Part shown: piece by piece, positions 1 to 9,201 of the stretch
Layout: each line of letters starts with the position of its first letter
Numbering within the stretch: position 1 is the stretch's first letter
Origin: Aquimarina longa SW024
Lineage (GTDB): Bacteria; Bacteroidota; Bacteroidia; Flavobacteriales; Flavobacteriaceae
Reading direction: 5' to 3'
Length of the DNA stretch: 64,000 nt
NCBI RefSeq assembly: GCF_001401755.1
Contig: NZ_AVQK01000024.1
Coordinates: 84,633-148,632 of the forward strand
Made by a program: the position numbers and the translations under genes
The notes under the pieces: generated by a model
Told to the model about the DNA's origin: nothing
The model's input: the letters and a program-made list of their open reading frames with translations, nothing else
Databases searched by the model: none

Positions 1-1580
1 GTTCATCTAGTTTAGGGATAAAAACATTATCTGATGATAATTATACCCATTTAGGCACTATACATACTTTAAATGCAGAACCAGGAACGTATGTTTTTGA
101 GTTTGGAGTGAACCCTTGGATTAATTGCCCTAATGAAGCATTTTCTGGATGTGGTGATCCATTTATTAATTTATCAGGGGATTGTTCTCATCCATGTGGG
201 GTTCTAAAAACTTTGGTTACTATAGAAATCTTACCTTTTGCATATGCAGGAGAAGATACTAAAGATATTAGTTTATGTGAATCTTTAGGGCAGGTCGATC
301 TAAGGAGCTTATTAAAATCTACTGGGACTAATGTTATAGCTACTACAGGAGTTTGGACCAATTCTACTGGAGATATTATAAATAACACATTTGTATTTCC
401 TGATAGTGATAGTTCACAACTATATACATTTACGCATACAACTACTAGTAGTGAAGGGTGTATAGAAAAAGCAAATTTAACGTTTACAATTCATACAGAA
501 CCAGATGCAGGAGATAATGGAAATGTAACAGTATGTTCTGATAATTTAACAGTAACACTTTTTAATATTCTAGGGGGGACTCCAGATCCTACAGGAATAT
601 GGACAGGACCTTTTGGATATATGTCTACAGATCACTTAGGAATATTTGATATTAATGACTATACATTACCGATTTTAGGAGTGGGTGACTACATATATAC
701 AGTGCCGGGTAATGATGGTTGTAAGACTCCAGACACAGCTACAGTATCTATTACCATTGTAGAACCAGTAGGAATAGGGAATGATAGAAGTGAGACATTT
801 TGTAAAATAGATGGTCGAGTAAATTTATACTCCCTTTTAGATAGGAATACCCCTCGTATAGGGGTTTTTGAAGATACTGATAATACAGGTGCTTTAGATA
901 CTAATGGAGTATTAGAATTTGAAACATTAACAAATAATATATATAATTTTAGGTATGTAGTGCCTAATACAGCTCCTTGTGATGAATCTTCATTAAATGT
1001 TGCTGTTCAAATTGTAGATTTACCGATACCTAATGTTCCAACACAAGAATTTTGTATTCTAGATGCGAAAAAACTAGAAGATATAGAAGTAGATGTCCTA
1101 AATTATAATTGGTATACAACTTTAGAGAGCGAAACTCCTATTATAAATAATCCTTTATTGTTTGATAATCAGGTGTATTATATTGCTTCTATAGATGCTA
1201 ATAATTGTGAGTCAGAACGCCTTCAGGTTATAATTAATATATTAAATACAGGAGAAAAATTTTCTAATGGAGAGTTATGTACATTAGATTTTCAAGATGG
1301 AGTATCGCCTAATGGTGATCATCAGAATGATACTTTTGATTTGTTGATTGATGAGGTTTACAATATCCCAGAAGCATTTCCTGATTTTGAATTAAATATA
1401 TATAATCGATATGGTAGTCTTGTATATGAAGGAAATATTAATACCGAAGAGTTTAGAGGAGAGAGTAATATATCTATACGATTAGGTGATGATCTTCCAT
1501 CAGGAACATATTTTTATATTTTCACTCCAAATTTTGAAAGTAATTTACCAATACAAGGAAGTTTTTATTTAAGCAGATAA
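1..1580 (+). CDS. T9SS type-B surface protein, 5' end outside window
   Basis: The reading frame is open from base 3 (first full codon) to the TAA ending at 1580, so the start lies left of the window; the GTG at 108 is internal. The visible part is about 525 residues. It consists of several roughly 80-100-residue modules that each begin with a Cys-containing segment followed by an L..LL stretch, a GVW/GIW motif and a Y.Y....C strand, which looks like tandem Ig/PKD-like adhesin repeats. The last ~95 residues (CTLDFQDGVSPNGD..., then IYNRYGSLVYEG and SGTYFYIF) match the gliding-motility-associated C-terminal domain (CHU_C, type-B sorting signal). It is predicted to be exported by the type IX system and displayed at the cell surface. 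The next gene, only 4 bp away, encodes a PorP/SprF protein, the usual partner of type-B cargo. The total size and N-terminal architecture cannot be seen. Confidence 0.85.
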   Translation, partial: SSSLGIKTLSDDNYTHLGTIHTLNAEPGTYVFEFGVNPWINCPNEAFSGCGDPFINLSGDCSHPCGVLKTLVTIEILPFAYAGEDTKDISLCESLGQVDLRSLLKSTGTNVIATTGVWTNSTGDIINNTFVFPDSDSSQLYTFTHTTTSSEGCIEKANLTFTIHTEPDAGDNGNVTVCSDNLTVTLFNILGGTPDPTGIWTGPFGYMSTDHLGIFDINDYTLPILGVGDYIYTVPGNDGCKTPDTATVSITIVEPVGIGNDRSETFCKIDGRVNLYSLLDRNTPRIGVFEDTDNTGALDTNGVLEFETLTNNIYNFRYVVPNTAPCDESSLNVAVQIVDLPIPNVPTQEFCILDAKKLEDIEVDVLNYNWYTTLESETPIINNPLLFDNQVYYIASIDANNCESERLQVIINILNTGEKFSNGELCTLDFQDGVSPNGDHQNDTFDLLIDEVYNIPEAFPDFELNIYNRYGSLVYEGNINTEEFRGESNISIRLGDDLPSGTYFYIFTPNFESNLPIQGSFYLSR

Positions 1581-1584
1581 ATAA

Positions 1585-2502
1585 ATGAAGTTAAAATTAG
1601 TTTTTATCCTAACTGTAGTTTTCTGCTCAGTAAATTATGCCCAGCAAGAGCCTCAGTATTCTCAGTATATGTATAATATGAGTACCGTTAATCCAGCTTA
1701 TGTGATTGCACAAAGTGGATTGATTTCTACAGGAATCCTATTCAGAAAACAGTGGACAGGGATCGAGGGATCTCCACAAACAACAAATGTATTTGCTACT
1801 GTTCCTATGAGTCAAAAAATAGAATTGAGCATTAATTATGTAAATGATCGAATAGGGGATGCAATCCTAGTAAACAATGATTATATAAATGTTGATTTTG
1901 CATATATTACAAGAATCTCAGACCAAGTACGATTATCTTATGGGTTAAAAGCAGGGATTGATAGTTTTAAAATAGATCCTTCCAGATCTGATGTAGCGAC
2001 AGATCCTTCTTTTGCAGATAATACCTCTACAACACAATTAAGTATTGGAGCAGGATTGTATATGTTTACCAGTAATTTTTATGCAGGTATTTCTTCGCCA
2101 AATTTATTGCCAAGTGATGTAGATATTAATGGTATTGGTGTAGCGCAAACAAAAACTCATATATATGGTATTGCTGGCTATGTTTTTGACTTTGTAGATG
2201 AAGTACGCTTAAAACCTTCTATGGTTATCAAGCAAGTAATAGATTCTCCCTTAACTTTTGATATTTCTTTAAATTCGTTGATTTATGATGCGTTTGAGCT
2301 AGGAGTTTCTTATAGATATAAAGATTCTTTTATTGCTTTAGCAGGTTTTAATATTACTCAAAACTTAAAAATAGGATATTCTTATGATTTTAGTGTAAGT
2401 GACCTAAGTGGTTATAATAATGGAAGTCATGAGGTTGTGTTACTCTTTAATTTTGATCTCCTAAAATTTAGTAAAACATATTCTTCTCCAAGATTTTTTT
2501 AA
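1585..2502 (+). CDS. PorP/SprF family T9SS outer-membrane protein
   Basis: A 305-residue protein with a signal peptide (residues 1-19, cleavage after NYA before QQEPQYSQYM). The start of the mature protein, QxPQYSQYMYNMSTVNPAY, is the hallmark of the PorP/SprF family. The rest alternates short beta strands as expected of an outer-membrane barrel. SprF of Flavobacterium johnsoniae is needed for secretion of the SprB adhesin, and paralogues are generally paired with type-B sorted cargo. The cargo gene ends 4 bp upstream and an OmpA-family gene begins directly after this stop codon, so the three are very likely one transcript. Length is normal for the family. Which cargo it serves is inferred from proximity only. 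Confidence 0.92.
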   Translation: MKLKLVFILTVVFCSVNYAQQEPQYSQYMYNMSTVNPAYVIAQSGLISTGILFRKQWTGIEGSPQTTNVFATVPMSQKIELSINYVNDRIGDAILVNNDYINVDFAYITRISDQVRLSYGLKAGIDSFKIDPSRSDVATDPSFADNTSTTQLSIGAGLYMFTSNFYAGISSPNLLPSDVDINGIGVAQTKTHIYGIAGYVFDFVDEVRLKPSMVIKQVIDSPLTFDISLNSLIYDAFELGVSYRYKDSFIALAGFNITQNLKIGYSYDFSVSDLSGYNNGSHEVVLLFNFDLLKFSKTYSSPRFF

Positions 2503-4596
2503 ATGATGAAAGCTAAAATAATATTGGTATTAATGGTGTTGATTACTCAGCTTACTTTTTCGCAGAAAAATGGCAGAGCAGATCGTTTTTTTGATAAAAG
2601 AGATTATATAAATGCAGCATTGCAATATGAAGAAGAGTTGAATAGAGAAGGATATACAAAGCATATTCTTAAGAATATTAGTACTTCATATTATAATACA
2701 TTTCAATTTAGAAAAGCATATCGATACCTTAAAGTATTAACATCAGGTAAGTTTTATGATAAAGATAAAACCTATGATAATGCATACAATTTTATGATGT
2801 ATCAAGTACTTTCTGCATTGGGGGAGTATGAGAAATCAGTAGCATACCTTTCGTTATATAATAAATTAGGTGCTATAGCAGAAAACTTTAGTGTACCAGA
2901 TGCTATTGCTACTATAGAAGAGTTTAAGCTAAAAGATGACGATTATACTATAAAAAGCCTTTCTTTTAATTCCGAATCTTCAGAATTCGGGGCAGTTAAA
3001 AAAGATAGTATCTTTTACTTTACAACAGATAGACACCCGTATAATCTCTTGGATAAAAATTATAAATGGACACACCGTCCGTTTTTGGATATTTATAAAG
3101 TAAAAGTTGATAAGGATAATAACCCTATTTCAGAAATAACTCCAATTTCCAAAGAAATCAATTCAAAACTCCACGAAGGGAACTTTTGTTTTACAGCTGA
3201 TGGTAATACACTATATCTATCCAAAAGTAATTCTGAAAAAGGGAAAAAGAAATTTGATACAATTAATAATAATGCTATTCATCTATACAAAGCTATTAAA
3301 GTTGATGGAAAATGGACTACTCCAGAAAAGTTAGAGTTTAATGATGTAAACTATTCTATAGAACATCCATCATTAAGTAAAGATGAAGAAACATTATATT
3401 TTAGTTCTAATATGCCTGGGGGATATGGTGATTTTGACATTTATTCTATAGCGGTTAACCAAGATGGAACTTATGGAAAACCAGTTAATTTAGGACCTAC
3501 TATTAATACCGTGCACCGAGAGCAATTTCCATTTATATCAAAAGATAATCATTTGTTTTTTTCATCAAATGGACATTTAGGATTAGGTATGATGGATATA
3601 TTTGTTTCAGAGTTAAGAAGAGAAGAGTTTACAAAACCTATTAATTTAGGAGCACCAATAAACTCTAGTTATGATGATTTTTCTATGGTGTATTATAATG
3701 AAACAGATGGTTTCTTTGCGTCTAATCGTAAAAAAATAGGAGATGATATCTATGCTTTTTCTCAGATAGGAGCTATTTTTCCTAAAGAATATAGGACACG
3801 TTTTGAAGTTAGAGATTTTGCAAGTGATAATTATATATCTAATTCAGATGTTATTTTGTATACTAATGATAATGATATCGTCTATGAAAGTCAATTAGAT
3901 TCGATAGCAAGTTTTGATATTAAAATATTTTCTGGACGTTATAATTTTAAAGCTTCGGCAGAGGGGTATAAGACTAGAACAAAACCATTGGTCATAAAAG
4001 AGAAAGAAGAAGGAGTATATGTAATCTATTTGGATAGAATAAAAAAGAAACGAGAAGAAGATCCTTCTTTAACAGATCATAGTATAAAACACGATAATAA
4101 GAGTACTACAGATACGCATACTACAATTACAGATGGTACGAATACGAACACTAAAAAAGTAGAGATTACTAAAATTAGATTAAGAGAAATGCTTCTTGCA
4201 GATAAAGATGGACCTCCTGTTATTGAAAAAAATGGGAAACTCTATTTTAAAATGCCACCTATTTATTTTGACTATGATAAATGGAATATACGAGCTGATT
4301 CTAAAAAAGTACTTAATAAATTAGCATTAAAATTAGAAAAATATAAAACAGTATATATAAAAATAAGTTCCCATACTGATAGTAGAGGGACAGATTCTTA
4401 TAATCGAGTATTATCTGCAAAAAGAGCAGAATCTACACGTAATTATCTTGCATTAGAAGGATATGTTAATGCAAGAAGAATGCAGTTTATAGGATTTGGA
4501 GAATCCCAACCTCTTATAGATTGTAAGACTAAAATATGTACAGAAGAAGATCATCAAACTAATAGAAGAAGTGAGTTTGAGATTATAAAGTACTAA
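2503..4596 (+). CDS. PorE-like TPR / beta-propeller / OmpA protein
   Basis: A 697-residue exported protein starting at the base after the preceding stop codon. There is a signal peptide (about 1-20, ending TFSQ), a TPR-like helical region (about 25-130), PD40/WD40-like propeller blades (about 160-420, with repeated segments such as LYFSSNMPGGYGDFDIY), a carboxypeptidase-regulatory-like beta domain (about 435-510), a charged Thr/Asp/Lys linker, and a C-terminal OmpA domain (about 585-697). The OmpA core SHTDSRG...YN..LS..RA is intact, implying peptidoglycan binding. This order matches PorE of the type IX system and similar proteins encoded next to PorP paralogues. It probably anchors the PorP/cargo assembly to the cell wall. 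It could be a cargo-specific paralogue and not the core PorE; the sequence alone cannot decide this. Confidence 0.88.
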   Translation: MMKAKIILVLMVLITQLTFSQKNGRADRFFDKRDYINAALQYEEELNREGYTKHILKNISTSYYNTFQFRKAYRYLKVLTSGKFYDKDKTYDNAYNFMMYQVLSALGEYEKSVAYLSLYNKLGAIAENFSVPDAIATIEEFKLKDDDYTIKSLSFNSESSEFGAVKKDSIFYFTTDRHPYNLLDKNYKWTHRPFLDIYKVKVDKDNNPISEITPISKEINSKLHEGNFCFTADGNTLYLSKSNSEKGKKKFDTINNNAIHLYKAIKVDGKWTTPEKLEFNDVNYSIEHPSLSKDEETLYFSSNMPGGYGDFDIYSIAVNQDGTYGKPVNLGPTINTVHREQFPFISKDNHLFFSSNGHLGLGMMDIFVSELRREEFTKPINLGAPINSSYDDFSMVYYNETDGFFASNRKKIGDDIYAFSQIGAIFPKEYRTRFEVRDFASDNYISNSDVILYTNDNDIVYESQLDSIASFDIKIFSGRYNFKASAEGYKTRTKPLVIKEKEEGVYVIYLDRIKKKREEDPSLTDHSIKHDNKSTTDTHTTITDGTNTNTKKVEITKIRLREMLLADKDGPPVIEKNGKLYFKMPPIYFDYDKWNIRADSKKVLNKLALKLEKYKTVYIKISSHTDSRGTDSYNRVLSAKRAESTRNYLALEGYVNARRMQFIGFGESQPLIDCKTKICTEEDHQTNRRSEFEIIKY

Positions 4597-4623
4597 CAAT
4601 TTGATGAAACAAATTGTAATCTT

Positions 4624-4654
4624 TTGTTTTATAATAAATTAAATTGTAATTTTG
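4624..4654 (+). promoter_or_regulatory. Bacteroidota-type promoter of rpsA
   Basis: A TTG at 4624-4626 is followed 20 bp later by TAATTTTG at 4647-4654, a perfect match to the TAnnTTTG -7 element. A start near 4660 would leave a leader of about 110 nt before the ATG at 4771. A weak hairpin (CTGTATA at 4715-4721 with TATACAG at 4745-4751) lies within that leader just ahead of the start codon. Confidence 0.65.
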
Positions 4655-4770
4655 CACTCCTTTTTAGTAGATAAGAGAATTAAAAAGGATAACTATAATT
4701 ATTAATTAATACTTCTGTATAATTTCTACTTTGATTCTCAGTAATATACAGGATACAAATTTTATCTTCA

Positions 4771-6594
4771 ATGTCTGAAGAAACAAAAAACACAGATGTT
4801 CAGGAAGTAGAGACTCCAGTAGTAACTGAAACTCCACAACAAGCAAACCCTGAGCAATTCCTAAAAGATTTTAACTGGCATAACTACGAAGAGGGTATTG
4901 ACCCTATCGAAGACTCAAAACTTGAAGAGTTTGAGCAATTGGTTGCAGAAAATTTTGTGGATACCCTTAATGATGAAGTAGTGGATGGAACAGTAATTAA
5001 TATTACTGATCGTGATGCTATTATCGACATTAATGCAAAAAGTGAAGGAGTTATTTCACTAAACGAATTTCGTTACAATCCAGATCTTAAAGTAGGTGAT
5101 AAAGTAGAAGTTTTAATTGACGTGCGTGAAGACGCTACAGGTCAGTTGATCTTATCTCACCGTAAAGCTCGTGTAATTAAAGCATGGGATAGAGTAAATG
5201 GAGCACATGATACTGGTGAGATCGTAAATGGTTTTGTAAAATGCAGAACTAAAGGAGGAATGATCGTTGACGTATTTGGTATTGAAGCATTCTTACCAGG
5301 TTCTCAAATTGATGTAAAACCAATCCGTGATTATGATGCATATGTAGGAAAAACAATGGAATTTAAAGTGGTAAAAATTAACCACGAATTCAAGAATGTT
5401 GTTGTGTCTCATAAAGCACTTATCGAAGCAGATATCGAAGAACAGAAAAAAGAAATTATTGGTCAATTAGAAAAAGGTCAAGTATTAGAAGGTACTGTTA
5501 AGAATGTTACTTCTTATGGTGTATTCGTTGATCTTGGAGGAGTTGATGGATTAGTTCATATTACAGACCTTTCTTGGTCAAGAATCAATCACCCTAATGA
5601 GATTGTAGAGCTTGATCAGAAATTAAACGTAGTTATTTTAGATTTTGATGAAGCTAAAACTCGTATTCAATTAGGTCTTAAGCAATTAAAACCTCACCCA
5701 TGGGAAGCTCTTGATAAAGAACTTAAAGTTGGTGATAAAGTAAAAGGTAAAGTAGTTGTTATTGCAGATTACGGTGCATTTATTGAAGTAGAAGAAGGTG
5801 TAGAAGGATTAATTCACGTTTCAGAAATGTCATGGTCGACACATTTACGTTCTGCACAAGATTTCGTAAAAGTTGGTGATCAGGTAGAAGCAGTAATTCT
5901 TACTTTAGATAGAGAAGAACGTAAAATGTCTCTAGGTATTAAGCAATTAACACCAGATCCATGGACAGATATTACATCAAAATACCCTGTAGGTTCTAAA
6001 CATAGTGGTATCGTTCGTAACTTTACTAATTTTGGAGTATTTGTAGAATTAGAAGAAGGTATTGATGGATTAATTTACATTTCTGATCTTTCTTGGACTA
6101 AGAAAATTAAGCACCCATCAGATTTTACTAATGTTGGTGATACACTTGATGTTATAGTTCTTGAATTAGATGTAGAAGGACGTAAATTAAGCCTAGGTCA
6201 TAAGCAGACAGAAGATAATCCTTGGGATAAGTACGAAACTGAATTTGCTGTGGGTACTAAGCATACTGCAACTATCGGTGATATTGTAGACAAGGGAGCT
6301 ACAATAGAGTTTAATGAAGATATTGTTGCTTTTATACCATCACGTCATCTTGAAAAAGAAGATGGTAGTAAATTGAATAAAGGAGAAGAAGCAGAATTCC
6401 AAATTATTGAATTTAATAAAGAGTTCAAGAGAGTAGTTGCTTCTCATACAGCCTTATTTAAAGAAGAAGAAGCTAAGATTGTTAAACAAGCTGCAAAGAA
6501 AGCTGCAAGTAATAGTTCATCAGAAAAAACTACACTTGGAGATATTGATGCATTAGCAGATCTTAAAGCTAAAATGGAAAAAGGAGAGAATTAA
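4771..6594 (+). CDS. rpsA: 30S ribosomal protein S1
   Basis: A 607-residue protein with an acidic N-terminus followed by six S1 (OB-fold) repeats, visible as recurring segments such as GVFVDLGGVDGLVHITDLSW, GAFIEVEEGVEGLIHVSEMSW and GVFVELEEGIDGLIYISDLSW. Repeats 3-5 are the most canonical; the first two and the last are divergent, as usual for S1. It binds mRNA at the 30S platform and helps start translation, which matters in Bacteroidota because most leaders lack a strong Shine-Dalgarno sequence. The C-terminus is Lys/Ala-rich. Codon use looks biased as in highly expressed genes. It has its own promoter at 4624-4654 and a strong terminator at 6618-6652, so it is probably monocistronic. Confidence 0.97.
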   Translation: MSEETKNTDVQEVETPVVTETPQQANPEQFLKDFNWHNYEEGIDPIEDSKLEEFEQLVAENFVDTLNDEVVDGTVINITDRDAIIDINAKSEGVISLNEFRYNPDLKVGDKVEVLIDVREDATGQLILSHRKARVIKAWDRVNGAHDTGEIVNGFVKCRTKGGMIVDVFGIEAFLPGSQIDVKPIRDYDAYVGKTMEFKVVKINHEFKNVVVSHKALIEADIEEQKKEIIGQLEKGQVLEGTVKNVTSYGVFVDLGGVDGLVHITDLSWSRINHPNEIVELDQKLNVVILDFDEAKTRIQLGLKQLKPHPWEALDKELKVGDKVKGKVVVIADYGAFIEVEEGVEGLIHVSEMSWSTHLRSAQDFVKVGDQVEAVILTLDREERKMSLGIKQLTPDPWTDITSKYPVGSKHSGIVRNFTNFGVFVELEEGIDGLIYISDLSWTKKIKHPSDFTNVGDTLDVIVLELDVEGRKLSLGHKQTEDNPWDKYETEFAVGTKHTATIGDIVDKGATIEFNEDIVAFIPSRHLEKEDGSKLNKGEEAEFQIIEFNKEFKRVVASHTALFKEEEAKIVKQAAKKAASNSSSEKTTLGDIDALADLKAKMEKGEN

Positions 6595-6617
6595 TTTTCA
6601 ATATTTTCTTATAATAT

Positions 6618-6652
6618 AAAAAGCCGTCTAAATATTTTTAGACGGCTTTTTT
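6618..6652 (+). terminator. Intrinsic terminator after rpsA
   Basis: Perfect 14-bp inverted repeat (AAAAGCCGTCTAAA at 6619-6632 with its complement at 6637-6650), a 4-nt loop and a T-run on the + strand, 25 bp after the rpsA stop. Confidence 0.9.
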
Positions 6653-6879
6653 AATTTTTAAAAAAAAGTATTTCATCCTATTTAAACGGAATAAAAGGAT
6701 ATGTTTTACATCTATATGTGTAATCAATTTTGAGTTTAAGTTTACATAGAAAAGCGTGTAGGCTTTTTAAGGTTCATTTTTAAATATATAAATAGACATA
6801 ATATATTTGATTGTTTTTTCCTATATTCTATTTGTATGCTTAGAAATTTTTGAAGTAATACAATAATACCTCAGCTATA

Positions 6880-8205
6880 TTAATTCTGTATCACTAGTTT
6901 TTGTATATACGGCTTATTCTTTATGTTTAAGCGAATTGAAATATAATAAATACCTGACTGTAATGTGCTAGTGTCAATAGTTGTAAATTTATTTGATTGA
7001 TTTTTTATTGAAAACAGAATTTCTCCAGTAATATCATGGATAGATATATTTAATCTTTTATAGCCAAAAATGTTTTGAATTGTAACAAAGTTACTAGCGG
7101 GATTGGGATATATTTTGAATAAATTACTATCAGTTCCTTTTGGAGATAAAGCTCTAGGGGTATACTTAACAAAAGTGATAGCATTGTTTTCAGAGAAACC
7201 ATTATAAACATAGCCATCTTTAGACTCTAATAAAAACGGTTTATACCCAGAAATAGCCCCATCATCGGAGATGTTGTTAGGTATGTTTTCCCAGTTTTTT
7301 GTCACTTTATTATATTTAAAGAAACCATTAGAATCTCCATTAACTAATAAGATTTCTCCACTCTTAGTTTTAATAATATCGCTACGTGAATTGTCATAAG
7401 CATCAATGTCGTTTCCTAATTGTGTCCACTTTTTGTGTTTATATTTTAAAACTCTAAAACCACTAGCAATTGCATGAGATAGATATATCTCATTTTTAGA
7501 AACAACAAATATTTTAGGATGAAGAGCTCTTTCTGTAGTAGATAGTAATGTAGTCCATTTCTTACCATTATAAGACGATACATTTATGCCAGATAATTTT
7601 TTACTATATGCGACATATATTGTATCATCATTACCTATTTGCATATCAGGATAACTACCATTACTATTAGATAGATTTGGTAGTGAAGTCCACTGCTTAC
7701 CGTCCCATTTTTTTGCACCTACAGAAAACAATGCATGGCAAAAATAAAAATCACCATTAGAGGTAACTCCAGAGGCTAGGTCAATATTTTCTATTCCCTG
7801 AAGTACTGGGTTTCCTAACTCTTTAAATGTACCATCTGGTTGATAGTGGTATGCATAATGATTGTTATCAAAAGAACGAAATATAGTCATGATACTTCCA
7901 TCGCCTAATCCTGTTCCAGATGATGTAGAAACTCCTCCAGGGACTAAAAAGTTATGCTTAGAAATATCTTCCCATGAGTTAGTGTCAAAAGAAAATTTTA
8001 CCAATTCATTGTTTCTAGGATAATGAGATTCGTAAATGAAGGCATATAAATTATTATTTGAATCGAAATACATATTGTCTACAGTAGGAAAATCCCATGT
8101 ATTAGGATTATAACTTCTTGTGCCTATTAGTTCAAAATTTTGTGAGAAAGCATCATTTAAAAATGATGAAAAAAATAAGATTGTTAAAAGAATTCGATAA
8201 TTCAT
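6880..8205 (-). CDS. T9SS type-A sorted repeat protein (propeller-like)
   Basis: A 441-residue protein with a signal peptide (1-21, ending DAFSQ). The body contains repeated segments ending in W (e.g. KKWDGKQWTSLPN, GKKWTTL, HKKWTQLGN, TKNWENIPN), suggesting a beta-propeller of kelch/BNR type. The last ~75 residues form a type-A T9SS sorting domain: FKIYPNPASNFVTIQN..., then ISIHDITGEILF and LQSGIYYISI..., ending in KLVIQN. It should be exported by the type IX system and attached to the surface or released. No catalytic motif is recognisable and the substrate or role is unknown. It stands alone on the minus strand between rpsA and the 8.8-12.7 kb pair. Confidence 0.75.
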   Translation of the reverse strand: MNYRILLTILFFSSFLNDAFSQNFELIGTRSYNPNTWDFPTVDNMYFDSNNNLYAFIYESHYPRNNELVKFSFDTNSWEDISKHNFLVPGGVSTSSGTGLGDGSIMTIFRSFDNNHYAYHYQPDGTFKELGNPVLQGIENIDLASGVTSNGDFYFCHALFSVGAKKWDGKQWTSLPNLSNSNGSYPDMQIGNDDTIYVAYSKKLSGINVSSYNGKKWTTLLSTTERALHPKIFVVSKNEIYLSHAIASGFRVLKYKHKKWTQLGNDIDAYDNSRSDIIKTKSGEILLVNGDSNGFFKYNKVTKNWENIPNNISDDGAISGYKPFLLESKDGYVYNGFSENNAITFVKYTPRALSPKGTDSNLFKIYPNPASNFVTIQNIFGYKRLNISIHDITGEILFSIKNQSNKFTTIDTSTLQSGIYYISIRLNIKNKPYIQKLVIQN

Positions 8206-8778
8206 TGTGAAGGGTTTTATTTAAATTGGTTTTTATACTACAATAAAAATAACACCTATTTGGTAATATAAAAATATTATTTAGAATTATTTTAAATAGT
8301 GTTTTGCAATCAAATCACTAACACTAAATAAGAATATGTTATATAAATACTACTTTATTTTAATTATTAACCTTTATATATTAATGAATTTGATTACTAA
8401 AGATTTGTTATTGGGATCAGTTGTTTTTTTATAAATATATCTAGCTAGACTATTCCAAAATTATTGGTTTAGAAAATCAATTTTACCATTTTATTTGGAT
8501 CATTATTTTTGTTAAAAAAAACATAAAAATAATGAAGTCTGGTAAATAAGATATAATTTGGTAGTGTAAATATTATTTTGTTCTTAAAATATTAAGAATA
8601 TGGTAAAATATATTTACGCTATGCTGAGCGTATTATGACGTGTATTTATTGATATCTCTAAAGATCTTCACCCCTAACTTAAAAGAGATAATCATTTATA
8701 ATAGAAATGTTGTCAAAATAATTTTGATCAATTGTTGATAGAAATAACTGATCGTTTATCCTTTAAATTTTTAGAATA
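8206..8778. other. 573-bp divergent intergenic region
   Basis: No coding potential was seen. It separates divergent genes and should carry both promoters. Visible elements are a 10-bp inverted repeat CATTATTTTT (8501-8510) with AAAAATAATG (8525-8534), a small hairpin TACGCT-N6-AGCGTA (8615-8632), and a TAATTTTG -7 element at 8719-8726 on the + strand. Confidence 0.5.
8719..8726 (+). promoter_or_regulatory. Candidate -7 element for 8779 gene
   Basis: TAATTTTG matches TAnnTTTG and lies 52 bp before the ATG at 8779. No good TTG at -33 was found, so support comes from the -7 box and position only. Confidence 0.4.
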
Positions 8779-9198
8779 ATGTTATCAAAAAAAATAGTGC
8801 TTATTTTTTTTCTGATTTTAACAGTATTTTCTTTTGCTCAATGTAAAACTATAGAAAAAGGAGATAAAAGAAATGAAAAATCAACAACTCATATGATTAA
8901 TAATAGCACAAGTGTTTTAAAACTAAATAGGGATAAGACTATGGAACTTTCTATAAGAAAGAATATGGTATTAGGAGATCCAGCAATTTATTTTGAGTAT
9001 GTTGTCTATACAAAAAAAACAAGAGAAGTTATTAAGAAAGGATCCTTTAGAGGGACAGATATTGATTGGTATGATAATGAATCATTAAAACTTACTTCTT
9101 ATGTTGGGATAGAGCAAAAACCAACTTCAGAAAACCCTGAAGATGCTCTCCTGATAAATAATCAAAATTCGATAACAATTATTAAATTAAATAACTAA
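8779..9198 (+). CDS. Small exported protein of unknown function
   Basis: 139 residues with a clear signal peptide (hydrophobic core IVLIFFLILTVFSFA, then QCKT). The cysteine follows Gln, so the site is not a normal lipobox and signal peptidase I cleavage after Ala is more likely. The mature part is a short beta-rich domain with no motif I recognise. Its stop is 3 bp before the ATG of the large BNR-repeat gene, so the two are almost certainly co-transcribed; a role in handling or binding the large protein is conceivable but only a guess from position. Confidence 0.7.
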   Translation: MLSKKIVLIFFLILTVFSFAQCKTIEKGDKRNEKSTTHMINNSTSVLKLNRDKTMELSIRKNMVLGDPAIYFEYVVYTKKTREVIKKGSFRGTDIDWYDNESLKLTSYVGIEQKPTSENPEDALLINNQNSITIIKLNN

Positions 9199-9201
9199 CT
9201 C

